64,000 nt of DNA, from the NCBI RefSeq assembly GCF_029784135.1, contig NC_073745.1, forward strand, positions 308,650,834 through 308,714,833, in the 5' to 3' direction. Every line of letters starts with the position of its first letter. Position 1 is the first letter of the stretch. A model generated the notes under the pieces. The model was not told the DNA's origin. It did not search any database and saw only the letters and a list, made by a program, of their open reading frames with translations. Below are positions 54,833 through 64,000 of the stretch, in pieces. Both the position numbers and the translations under genes were made by a program. Source of the DNA: Toxorhynchites rutilus septentrionalis (Eukaryota; Arthropoda; Insecta; Diptera; Culicidae).

Positions 54833-55830
54833 CTAAATCTATTCTACAGGACGTGCTAACTAACGAGGATCAAAACAGGATCATAGAAGAGACACATCAG
54901 AGAGCACATCGAGGGGCAGATGAGAACTATGCGGTAATCCTTAAAAATTATTATTTTCCACAAATTCGAAAAAAGATTCAGACATACATTAATCTCTGCT
55001 CCACTTGTCTAGAGAACAAGTACGAAAGAAACCCATATAAAATAAAACTTTCTAGTACTCCCATTCCTAAAAAACCATTGGATATACTTCATCTTGACAT
55101 TTTTATTTCCTCCCCCGATCTGTTTTTGTCCGCTGTGGATAAACTATCTCGCTTTGCTATGCTTATCCCTATAAAATCGAGATCGATTATAGACGTCAAA
55201 CGTGGCCTCATTAAACTAATTTCAACATACGGTACCCCAAGAATGATTGTTTGCGACAATGAAGTCGCTTTTAAATCAATTGAAGTTAGAGCATTACTAC
55301 AAAGACTCGAAGTAGAAATGTATTTCACACCCTCCAATCACAGTGAAATGAACGGAATCGTAGAACGTTTTCATTCAACGCTCAATGAGATTTTTCTCTG
55401 CGTACGACCAAAATATCCTGATCTAACTAGCAAAGAAATCTACAAAATATCCACGACACTATATAACGCAACAATTCACAGTGCAACAAAATTAAAACCA
55501 ATAGAAATTTTCTACGGAATAAAAGATGGACAAGAGAGACCCCTTAATCTTGAAACAATTCTCGAGAATAGAAATCAAATATTTGATGAAATAACTGAAA
55601 AATTAGAGGCTTATCAGAATAAAACTAATGAAGCTCATAACAAAAAGAGAGTTGGAGAACCATATTTAGTAGAAAACGAGACTGTTTATAGCAAGGTTCA
55701 AGGTATAAAAGAAAAGAAGAAACCAAAGTTCAAAAGGCAGAATGTCAGACATAATCGAAGAAAAACATTTATTGACCATAGGAACATAAAACTACATAAA
55801 TCAAAAATTAAACGGAAAAGAAAATTGTAA
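54733..55830 (+). pseudogene. pol: pol, third part: integrase
   Basis: Begins after a frame change at the A9 run, so it is separated from RT. Contains the HHCC zinc finger (HQRAH ... CSTC) and the DDE triad: Asp in LHLDIF, Asp in VCDNEVAF, and Glu in SEMNGIVERFHSTL. The C-terminus is basic (KKKPKFKRQNVRHNRRK...), as is normal for this group. The integrase part itself is open and complete-looking (about 360 codons). Confidence 0.88.
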
Positions 55831-55904
55831 AACATTTTTTTTTAATTAAACATTTTGCAAATTATTATGCACTTCTAACATGAGGTACTATCCTTTAATT
55901 TCAG

Positions 55905-57374
55905 AAATTCAAAATATGTTGGTTCTTGTTCATCAGCCTATTGGGTATAACAAATTCATCCCAATTACACATACAAAATCTGTACGAAAATCCCCTATTG
56001 ATAACCAGCGAGAAATTGTGTAGGGTGCAGACAGGGAATATTAAGATCATCCATCCGATTGATATGTATGAAATAGAACAAACTGTTAATTTATTAACAA
56101 GCTTATCTTACACAAAGTTTGAAGAAAAAAATCCATTAACAAACATTATAAAATATAGGATAAAAAAATTGTACACAAATTTCTATCACATCAAACCGCA
56201 GAATCATAGTAGACAGAAACGATGGGACAGCTTAGGATATGGGTGGAAGTGGATCGCAGGATCACCAGACGCTCAGGATTTGCGAATAATTAACTCAACA
56301 ATGAACGACCTTATTGAACAAAACAACCAGCAATATCAAGTTAACGTCCAGATCAATGAACGAATCAAATCACTAACGAATGCAGTAAATCAAATTACAT
56401 CTAATCTACACACAGTAAAGATCATTTTGGATGAATTGAAGGTGATCACTATTATTTTGAACATCGACATAATAAACACCCTGTTGGAAGACATTCAAGA
56501 AGCAATTATTTTATCAAAAACATCAGCGATTAACGGACGAATGCTCTCTATCCATGAAATATCCGTGATAAGAACCCTGCTCCAAAATCAAGGCATAGAA
56601 ATACAGTTACCTGACGAAGCTCTTCAATTTGTAACACCCAAGATAGTCGTCAACAAAGAGATGCTGTTATACATCTTGAGTGTACCTCAGCTACAAAACA
56701 GAACGTCTACTGTCATTAGAATTTATCCATTGGTACAAAGAAACCAGATGGTACGAAATACTCCAACGCACCTTATAAAAAACGAGAATACCCTTTATAC
56801 CACCACGAATCCTGAAGATTATGTACAAAGGTCATCGAATTTAAAGGAATTTACAGATAAATGCGTTGTTTCACTGATTTTCGGTAGGAAAACAGAATGT
56901 GTTTCCGAGACACAAAATAAAACTCTACAAAACCTCATTTCTGAAAACAACCTTCTCATTCGCAACGCAAAAAATCAAACTTTAATATCAACATGTGGAC
57001 CAGATAATCGAACATTGGAAGGAAACTTTCTAATCAACTTCGACAACTGCACAATATTCTTCAATGAAGAAAAATTTTACAGCAGTGAATATACTGCCAA
57101 GCTAGATATAATCCAGGGAGCAATGCATAATGTCAAAGTATACTGGAAACTTCAGAAAATTTACGATATCGCACACGTAAATAATCAAACTATCAGCAAC
57201 AGAGAAACATTGAAACATGTCTACCTCAGGCAAAACGAATTTGACTTGAAACTTTGGGGAATCTTCGGAGGATTGTCAACCGTCTCCATGATCATTGTTG
57301 CTTATAGCAGCGTCATCGTATTCAGGACCTACAACCTTTGTTTTTGGATGAGAGCAGGAAAACGTCGTAAACGT

Positions 57375-57386
<12 letters not shown>
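55905..57386 (+). CDS. env: Errantivirus envelope protein (F-type), intact frame
   Basis: Open from a splice-acceptor-like TTTAATTTCAG|AA (55904/55905); there is no upstream ATG in frame, so it needs a spliced start. Near the beginning is a hydrophobic signal-like segment ([11 protein letters not shown]). A furin-type site RQKR lies near 56215 and is followed by a region able to form coiled coils. There are several N-x-S/T glycosylation sites. A C-terminal membrane segment ([18 protein letters not shown]) and a short basic tail (RRKRKF) follow. Family role: membrane fusion and transmission between cells. I see no stop or frameshift. Confidence 0.88.
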
Positions 57387-57913
<527 letters not shown>

Positions 57914-58880
57914 TTGACGTGGGACTACGTCTAACCGAAATATATGGAGGGTAAAATGAAAACCTAAACACAGAACATGCAGGAAAAAATGAAAGATTTC
58001 GAATGCTTATAGCTCGAACATTTCGTACTGGATAGGAGAGATGTTTGCATCACTTGATAGGGAATATTTCTACGCATCTATCGCAACTAACAAAATGTTG
58101 TTTTTCATTAGATAAACAATTGAATAACTGTAAAATATTAGGCGTTATCTAAACGCCACTGCATCGTTTTGATTGGCCCGATTTACGGTTTCCCTAACAC
58201 AGCCATCAAAACCAAGCAGCCTTGGGGAAATCGGCATTGCAAATACATGAAAGTAGGGGGGCTTTTGTTCTCATCGAAAAATGTTCCCTAACACAGACTT
58301 TAAAACCAAGCAGCGAAATCGGCATTGCAAACACACCAAATAGAGGCGAATGAACTGAAAAGTTTAAACCCTCTTAAAGCCAAAAAGAAGAAGAAGAAGA
58401 AGAAACACACCAAAGAGCCTAGAGGCGAGTGAACTGAAAAGTTTAAACCCTCTTAAAGCCAAAAAGAAGAAGAAGAACACACGAAAGTAGGGGGAGCTTT
58501 TGTTCCCACCGAAATGTGTTCCCTAATAGAGATTTCTAAACCAAGGTGCCTGGAGAAATCGGTATTTCAAATTCATACAAGTCGGGGGTATTTTTGTTCC
58601 GACTGGAATGTGTTTCCCTAACACAGACTTCAAATCCATGAAGCGTGGGGAAATCGGCATTGCGAATTCATACAAATCGGGGTTATTTTTGTTCCGATTG
58701 AAATGTGTTTCCCTAACACAGACTTCAAACCCGAGGTTTCTGGGGAAATCGGCTCTGCAAATAAATGCAAACTGCGAGTACTTTTGTCCTCGCTTGCCTT
58801 TGTGCAGAGTGGAATATGTCTGTCCTAATATGATCTTCTAAACTTAGGAACCTGGGAAAATCGTGCAGACACTAGAAGCG
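57914..58880 (+). repeat. Histone-spacer-like block C followed by the ~90-bp array
   Basis: Palindrome TTGACGTGGGACTACGTC, then diverged block C (to 58150), then array units (58185-58345 and 58490-58870; landmarks TTTCCCTAACACAGACTTCA and GGGGAAATCGGCATTGC). Between them (58345-58480) are two tandem copies of the histone-like 3' tail 'gaggcgaatgaactgaaaag' + TTTAAACCCTCTTAAAGCC + (GAA)n. About 58875-58895 has another decayed piece. Confidence 0.75.
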
Positions 58881-58985
58881 AATGAACTTCCCAGTTTCAA
58901 GCAAATTCGAGATTCGAGAAGTATGTACACTTTTGGGATGTAAACTTCAGAGGGAAATGTAAAATAGAATAATCGTTTGATAATT

Positions 58986-59034
58986 TTTTTTGTCTTTATT
59001 GGAAAGATTTTCAGCCTTAGGCTGGTTCATCAAA
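58986..59034 (-). mobile_element. 49-bp truncated LINE 3' end with target duplication
   Basis: Minus strand GATGAACCAGCCTAAGGCTG, then AAAATCTTTCC, AATAAAG and an A tail. It is flanked by a perfect 12-bp direct repeat CGTTTGATAATT (58974-58985 and 59035-59046). It is an extremely short dead-on-arrival retrotransposition product. Confidence 0.85.
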
Positions 59035-59046
59035 CGTTTGATAATT

Positions 59047-59269
59047 CTTCCGTACATATATTTTGTTCTAGTCATCATACCAAACGTAAAAGGTCCGTCA
59101 TTAAATATACTTGTAACGAAGAACAATCAATCACAATAAATGAATTGACTTTACACGGCATTTGTTCATTTTTTTCACTCACAGAGCAAATATATTGAAC
59201 TCAATTGAATTTGGAAACTGTTTCATTCAATCAAGAATTTAATCAATACAAACGAATGATTGCTAAGCT
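59047..59269. other. No recognisable feature
   Basis: AT-rich spacer without supported features. Confidence 0.4.
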
Positions 59270-59340
59270 AAGGTAGTTCCACGTCAACCTTGCGGTTATA
59301 TCATAGATATAGCCCACTAATTTTTTTTTTTTTTTTTGAA
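59270..59340 (+). repeat. Block B remnant with covarying hairpin
   Basis: 'agttccacgtcaacc.tgcgg' is followed by arms GGTTATATC (59294-59302) and GATATAGCC (59306-59314), then a T16 run. It matches block B (42495-42560), but the hairpin has changed on both arms in a matching way. Confidence 0.55.
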
Positions 59341-59744
59341 AAATTTTTATGAGTGGATAAAACCAATAATAAAACGAATCGATCAAACATTCTTAGATGT
59401 TCCTTCCTTTGGTCTCTACAAAGAAGAAACATTTAGATGCCGATAAGACTTTGCGTAGGGGTTTATGATTTTTTGGAAATTTTATCTTCATATTTGTCAC
59501 ATTCCACTTCAAAGTTCTGTTTGACAATTATCATAGCGTTTATGTGGTGACTTTTCAGTAGTCCAAATATTGATCATCGTAAAAAAAAACTTTCTACTGA
59601 TGCGACACTACCAGCCACACACAAAATATATTCAGTGCGCTTCACGAATTCCTCAAATTTCAGTAATTTGTTTTCCTTTTCCGAAAATGCACGATGATTT
59701 GTAACAGATACGGATTATATAATATGTTGATTATATGGATTTTA
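59341..59744. other. No recognisable feature
   Basis: AT-rich sequence, no supported feature. Confidence 0.4.
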
Positions 59745-59945
59745 TTATGCTCATTTAGCAATTCAGCTGTAAAAAAGCCGAATTTGTTTGTGTGCATTTT
59801 TACCTCACGATAATTTTTGTTGTATATTACACAGAAACCATTTTTAGGCGTAAGAACATTTTTATCTTATCGATACACATTTTTCTCTATTACACAGTAG
59901 CCATTTAGGCGTAAGGGTATTCCTATTTTATCTATTTATTTTTAT
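59745..59945. repeat. Dispersed repeat related to 4960-5165
   Basis: Same landmarks in the same order as 4960-5165. The phrase 'ttacacag.a.ccattt..aggcgtaag' occurs twice here (about 59828 and 59896), so the unit is partly duplicated. Confidence 0.5.
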
Positions 59946-60180
59946 TTTTTTGTTTTATTTGGAGGGAAAAGCCCACACGAGTGGACGCAAAACCTCATCT
60001 TTTAAGTATCAAGCAGATTACATTAAATCCAACAGATACGTATATATCTGAACTAATCTAAACTTACACATGAACACATTCAAACTAATCTAAAACATAA
60101 CAGAAACAACCAAGTAACTAGAAGATTATCATAAAATAAATTCTTAACCAGTTCACCAGTTGGACAGCGGGTCTGTTGAT
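59930..60180 (-). mobile_element. LINE 3' UTR fragment
   Basis: On minus a non-coding 3' region ends 'gtccactcgtgtgggctttt' + CCCTCCAAATAAAAC and an A/AAAT-rich tail. This is the usual layout of a 5'-truncated LINE copy. No coding part was recognised. Confidence 0.55.
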
Positions 60181-60785
60181 ATGAGGCTTCCATTGTTGTG
60201 TTATTAATAGTACCAATTACCATCGCAACAGATCATATCAGTTCTGCAATCCATCACCGTCAGTGTCACAAAATCCCCGACCATAGCCACTCAATTCCTC
60301 TCACGGCCAATGTGATCCGAATACTCAGCTGTGATATACACTCATTTGTTTCTGACATCTGACCTAATGATGATTTGTTCCAATGGCTCTCACTGCCGAT
60401 CGCTCTGTTTATAACTTTTCATGACGAGAATGATGTTAGTAGAAAAATGAGTGACCAGACAGTTCCAATCATTTTTGACAATCGCGATTGTTATTTCGAT
60501 TTGGAAACATAATATGCTTCACGCACACAAACTGCCACTCCGCTCCGTAGTTACGAATAGGGATGCCAGGTGATTTTTTTCAAATATTTTCTTATAACAA
60601 GAAAATAGTTCTTTACATGTTTTCGCAACCCTTTTGATGGTTCGATATGTGTATATGTATATAGAAACAGTCGCGATTTCAACGGTAAGGTTTAATGAAT
60701 AAATATAAATAAGTGAGTATGAAAAAAAAGTTACTGGTAAAAATGGTACGATTTATTATCATTATTTTCGGTAGATATTTAGTAG
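60181..60785. other. No recognisable feature
   Basis: Single-copy-looking sequence without supported features. Confidence 0.4.
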
Positions 60786-60890
60786 ATTTATAAGGATTTC
60801 GGATTCAATTCCGTTCTAACCAAGAATTGGTAAATACGTGTTCTTGAACTTAAAATATACTCAAGGCGTTCCACGCCTAATTCAAATGAC
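60786..60890 (+). mobile_element. Degraded SINE family 2 remnant
   Basis: 'ggattcaattccgttct' (decayed box B), 'tacgtgttcttgaact' and 'actcaaggcgtt' align in order with 7590-7710. The tRNA-like 5' head is lost. Confidence 0.45.
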
Positions 60891-61319
60891 TCATGTAATA
60901 CTATGTTGATAAGGCGAAGTTCCTCTTAAAACGGTAATACCATCTGAAAAGAAGACTAGAAAATACATGTTTGAAAATACTATTTTCTTCAAATTGTATT
61001 CAAAATGATGCTGTACATTCACATCTGGCACCCCTCTTCGCAGAGAACGAACACAAAGAAGCGAATGTTGTGAATATCGAAACACCAAACCATTCAACCA
61101 GGCTTTCGAGTCTCGTCCTATTCTCACATTTCAGCAACAAGGCACTCACTAATGAGCTCAGTTTTTCACTGTCAAGCTGAAGCTCACCGCGTGTTAGTGT
61201 TGTGCTGATACTCTTCTCACGTTATTCAACTGGCTTTGGGATGGTCACCAAAGATAATCGAAGTACAGAATTTGTTGATTATCTTTGTGTGAGTACCATC
61301 ACACTCATGACAAATCGCA

Positions 61320-61493
61320 GCTCTGGATCGTATGTAACGTGAGAGGGTGGATCACCATCACATGATGATTGTTGCGAGGACGTAGTAGCTAGAATAACCC
61401 ACAAAGATGGTCAGTTGAAGGCCTTGAGTTATGAGCTCATAATCGTTCGCTTAGTAGCGGACACGCAACCAATTAGGCTACGAAGACCCCTTC
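61320..61493 (-). mobile_element. Degraded SINE family 1 copy
   Basis: Minus strand GGGGTCTTCGTAGCCTAATT, GAGCTCATAACTCAAGGCC, 'tgaccatctttgtg' and 'cgtcctcgcaacaatcatc' align in order with 46990-47224. The 3' half is strongly diverged. Confidence 0.65.
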
Positions 61494-61689
61494 ACCTTTT
61501 TATCATATTAATTAAAATTTCTGTAATCTGCATGAAGTTTTTTATATGAATGCCATTTGGAATCACTGGCAAATGACTTTAATGGACTTTCATATAATAC
61601 TATTATGTTTCTCCTAGACTAGCCTTCCATTTACAATTTTGTACAATTTTCAATGTAATCAAAATTTTGCAAAGTTTTGATAAATTTAG
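61494..61689. other. No recognisable feature
   Basis: Short AT-rich spacer. Confidence 0.4.
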
Positions 61690-62225
61690 CCTCCTGTATT
61701 TCTTCTGAATGAACTAGTTCTACGTCGAAACTGCGTCGTTCAGTAAAGGAGCCAAATCAGAAAACATGTCATGTTTTTATGAAACAGTTTTAACGTTAAC
61801 AACTATGCCAACGGAAGTTGATAATTTGCATACCAATCAAATGGGAAATTATCGGAGAATTGTTTGATATGATAAACATTACCCATTCTTAATCCATAAA
61901 TTGTTTAAATTAACAACAATTGGAAGCACGCCATTTCCCATACATTTATTCAGTGCATTTCTGTTCTCTCCTACATGTTCTTTCTATACACGAATCGACA
62001 AACGAGTGGAGTCGTTGCATAATTTTTATATACCACTGCGAATGAGGCGTGCGTAAATCGCTAGCTCGAAATTCAAATATAGCGCTCATTCGCACAGACA
62101 CTTTGGAGAGAGGAGATACTGCAAATTAACCCCACCCGTTTATAAATTATTGGGTATAAATAAACCATTCGCGATTTGTAATACTCAGTCTCGCTCCAAC
62201 TAGCAAGCAGTTAGTGGTTTCTCGT
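61690..62225 (+). repeat. Histone-promoter-like region (octamer/CCAAT) ending in a TATA promoter
   Basis: 61690-61880 is an inverse copy of 20521-20700, with the diverged ACGTAG palindrome remnant, 'aaatcagaaaaca.gt' and TTTGCATACCAATC. It continues into a single-copy-looking region with GAATGAGGCG and GCGCTCATTCGC words, then a TATA/initiator pair (62155-62189). The arrangement resembles a mosquito H2A/H2B-type promoter. No histone coding sequence follows. Confidence 0.45.
62155..62189 (+). promoter_or_regulatory. TATA + initiator core promoter
   Basis: TATAAATA (62155-62162) and TCAGT (62185-62189; A at 62187) are 32 nt apart, matching the insect TATA/Inr consensus spacing. Confidence 0.6.
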
Positions 62226-62226
62226 A

Positions 62227-62364
62227 ATGTTGATGCCATACACAACGGTTTTGCCCGATACGAAGTTCAAGAGCAGAATCACTTCGGGGATAAAACAAAC
62301 TGTTTTGAAACAATCGCTCAGTGATGCGACAGAGAGCCGACATTTCAACCTTCCATGCGCTTAA
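62227..62364 (+). CDS. Small ORF behind the TATA/Inr promoter, unrecognised
   Basis: First ATG after the predicted transcription start (40 nt leader). 45 codons: MLMPYTTVLPDTKFKSRITS ... HFNLPCA. No family recognised. It may be the scrambled remains of the gene once driven by this promoter. Confidence 0.25.
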   Translation: MLMPYTTVLPDTKFKSRITSGIKQTVLKQSLSDATESRHFNLPCA

Positions 62365-63311
62365 TCGGACTCAGATGCTGAAACGGTAAAAAATCTGTAC
62401 TGTAACCCTGTAACCTTTGGAGAGCGTAAATTGAGTACATAGGGTTCCCTTGGATTGGCAATCTCCAATACCGAAAGTTCTACTTGTTTGCAATCCCAGT
62501 CCAGTGGACGCGATCGATTACTCGCGAAAAACTCATGTAGAGAGATTGTCTGAAGCATTTCTTCGCAATGCCTGTTGTGACAGATATGATTACGTACATT
62601 TAATACCTCTACAAAATCACAGTAGAGATGGAACTTTAAATCAAAGCGAAGCAACAATATATTTGTGTACAGATCGTCTCGGTGACTGCTCCATTCAAAC
62701 TCTCACTCATATTACATTTTCAGAAATTTTTTAACTCTTATACCTTCCAATTTTGTGCCTTAGAGTTGTGCTTCCTGTGGCAGTCGTACGGATTAACCAT
62801 GTTCACATTGCTTTAGACATAGGGGACCGATTCTGAGCGGGGATTATTGAAATGTCGACTTAAGTCTCTTTGTTTCGCAATCACGGATCTTCGCTTGTTT
62901 TCTTAAAAGACATGGATGACGATATTCACCACACCAAACTATTATGGTGATTTCAAAAGGGACAAACAGAGCGACAGGACACCGGTCCTTCAGCCGATTT
63001 AATTCCGCTGTCCTGCGTTAACATTGTGGTATCGTCCTGGACATAAGCCTCTATATATTCTTAGAACACTTTGCACTTACTGCTTCCTTTTTGTGTGGAA
63101 GAATTAATAAAATCACAGTTTATAGCAACTTTAGTGGCAGATACATCATCTCTTTCAACAAGACCGATTAATGTTCGAAATATTACTAATAGTAATACAA
63201 CATGTCAGTATTCCAAATAATTTTTTTTTCTTCATACTCTAAATACGATACACATTGACAAAAATACGGGACCATGCAAAATGGTCGAAAATACTTGCTC
63301 GAGCAGCAAAA
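62365..63311. other. No gene called
   Basis: Frames of 94-98 codons overlap on opposite strands at 62361-62734, and neither shows motifs. The rest is AT-rich. Confidence 0.35.
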
Positions 63312-63375
63312 ACTACTTCATGGGCTGAGAAGTCCCGGGATTTTTCAACAGATGGCGCCACTAAAAATAAACAAG
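63312..63375 (+). mobile_element. mariner terminus (single end)
   Basis: CTTCATGGGCTGAGAAGTCC, CGGGATTTTTCAACAGATGG and CGCCACTAAAAATAAACAAG match, with few changes, the right terminus of the 19367-20247 element (minus 20247-20185). The other end and the transposase were not found, so it is a solo end or the rest lies beyond the window. Confidence 0.7.
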
Positions 63376-63468
63376 ATTTATTTCGAGAAACTAATTTGTC
63401 AACTTACTTGTTTACGTAATACCTAGATTGTACTTGAAGTCAGTATCTTAAGAGTACACCTATATATG

Positions 63469-63506
63469 TATATAAAGTTACTCAGATTCAAACATCATTC
63501 ATCAGT
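63469..63506 (+). promoter_or_regulatory. TATA + initiator core promoter
   Basis: TATATAAAG (63469-63477) and TCAGT (63502-63506) lie 33-35 nt apart. An ATG-initiated frame starts 43 nt after the predicted start site. Confidence 0.5.
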
Positions 63507-63546
63507 CGAACAATCTTCCTTATAGAGTGAATAACAGTATACCACA

Positions 63547-63750
63547 ATGGACTGCAAAAAAATTGTTTCGTGTTGTAGACCGTTTCCGAAAAACGGTAAG
63601 ATACGTTCATCTGAAAAACTTAAGTTAATGGGATGCAATGTCCATTTACATACATCTTTAAAAATTTGCGGATCATGCCGTATAACTCTGTCAACTAGTT
63701 CTTCATACTTCCGCGAGTTTGGAATTCCTGCGGACAAGCCCGCACGATAA
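63547..63750 (+). CDS. Small cysteine-rich protein, unrecognised
   Basis: 67 codons: MDCKKIVSCCRPFPKNGKIR ... KICGSCRITLSTSSSYFREF, stop at 63750. The CC-PF and C-x2-C pairs could bind zinc, and their spacing recalls small zinc-binding N-termini. A TATA/Inr promoter lies just upstream. It could be a complete small gene, a first exon, or a transposon-linked frame. The opposite strand is also open (63495-63815), which lowers confidence. Confidence 0.35.
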   Translation: MDCKKIVSCCRPFPKNGKIRSSEKLKLMGCNVHLHTSLKICGSCRITLSTSSSYFREFGIPADKPAR

Positions 63751-64000
63751 TCATGATAATCATAATGCACATTACAGAGTGCATACGACGCGGTCGGTCG
63801 ATTGGTTGACAGCATGGGTTCGAAATCAAGATGTGTTCAAATACATAGCATTACGTGTTTTCCGTGGCTTCTCCGGCGCAACAAAAACCCAGAAGTCGAC
63901 GCAAAGCAAAAAGCGCTGCACGTCGTCCAGTCGCGACTCGAAAGTCATTACGCGAAACATAAATCTTTAACAAACTAAACAAAAACGAAAAACCGAACCG
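63751..64000. other. No recognisable feature
   Basis: Contains a Lys/Thr/Ser-rich open frame to 63970 without motifs. It reaches the window end. Confidence 0.35.

Overview
The window is eukaryotic nuclear DNA of an insect, most likely a culicid (Aedini-type) mosquito. It is AT-rich and almost gene-empty, and it is crowded with decayed transposons of families known from mosquitoes: an errantivirus, Jockey-type LINEs, a DD37E mariner-like element, tRNA-derived SINEs, Helitron-like tails ending in CTAG, and many TA/TTAA MITEs. The species assignment is inference. No intact multi-exon host gene can be read. A few short coding-like pieces (22.7, 23.5, 25.5, 32.6, 63.5 kb) may be exons or remnants. 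GC-richer unique blocks (about 1.8-5.0, 12.9-14.8, 25.9-27.6, 33.6-35.6 and 48.3-50.1 kb) look like intron or intergenic sequence of a large locus.

Layout. 0-20 kb: histone-spacer-like repeats, two SINEs, a deleted mariner, a TTAA MITE, a Tc1-like pseudogene, a Helitron-like element, a compact block of histone-like repeats (14.8-17.2 kb), a 1.9-kb non-coding element and a deleted mariner. 20-33 kb: hAT and Tc1 remnants, nested MITE/Helitron, a TA MITE, a 5'-truncated Jockey-type LINE (28.1-29.8 kb), and a complete but inactivated DD37E element with matching TIRs (30.11-31.37 kb). 36-43 kb: a Helitron fragment split by a MITE, then a 5,028-bp hAT-bounded segment with a perfect 8-bp target duplication. 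That segment holds a broken transposase, a second mariner remnant, a foldback MITE, a duplicated CAG-rich block, a histone H4 pseudogene and a perfect histone-type 3' stem-loop. 45-48 kb: a second LINE split by a tRNA-derived SINE. 50.43-57.58 kb: an errantivirus-type LTR retroelement inserted in a (TA)n tract, with one full LTR (50457-50782), a tRNA-Ser-type primer site, open gag and env, but a pol broken by frameshifts and lacking the protease DTG. Its 3' LTR is reduced to the last ~21 bp. 58-64 kb: more histone-spacer-like repeats and a 90-bp repeat array, tiny LINE and SINE remnants, and two TATA+initiator core promoters.

The most unusual signal is a dispersed set of pieces that look like broken fragments of a histone gene cluster: H4 coding remnant, histone mRNA stem-loops, CCAAT/TATA promoters, octamer-like ATTTGCAT, and a recurrent pair of palindromes with compensatory changes. 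They recur at about a dozen places and in both orientations, and one lies inside a hAT element.
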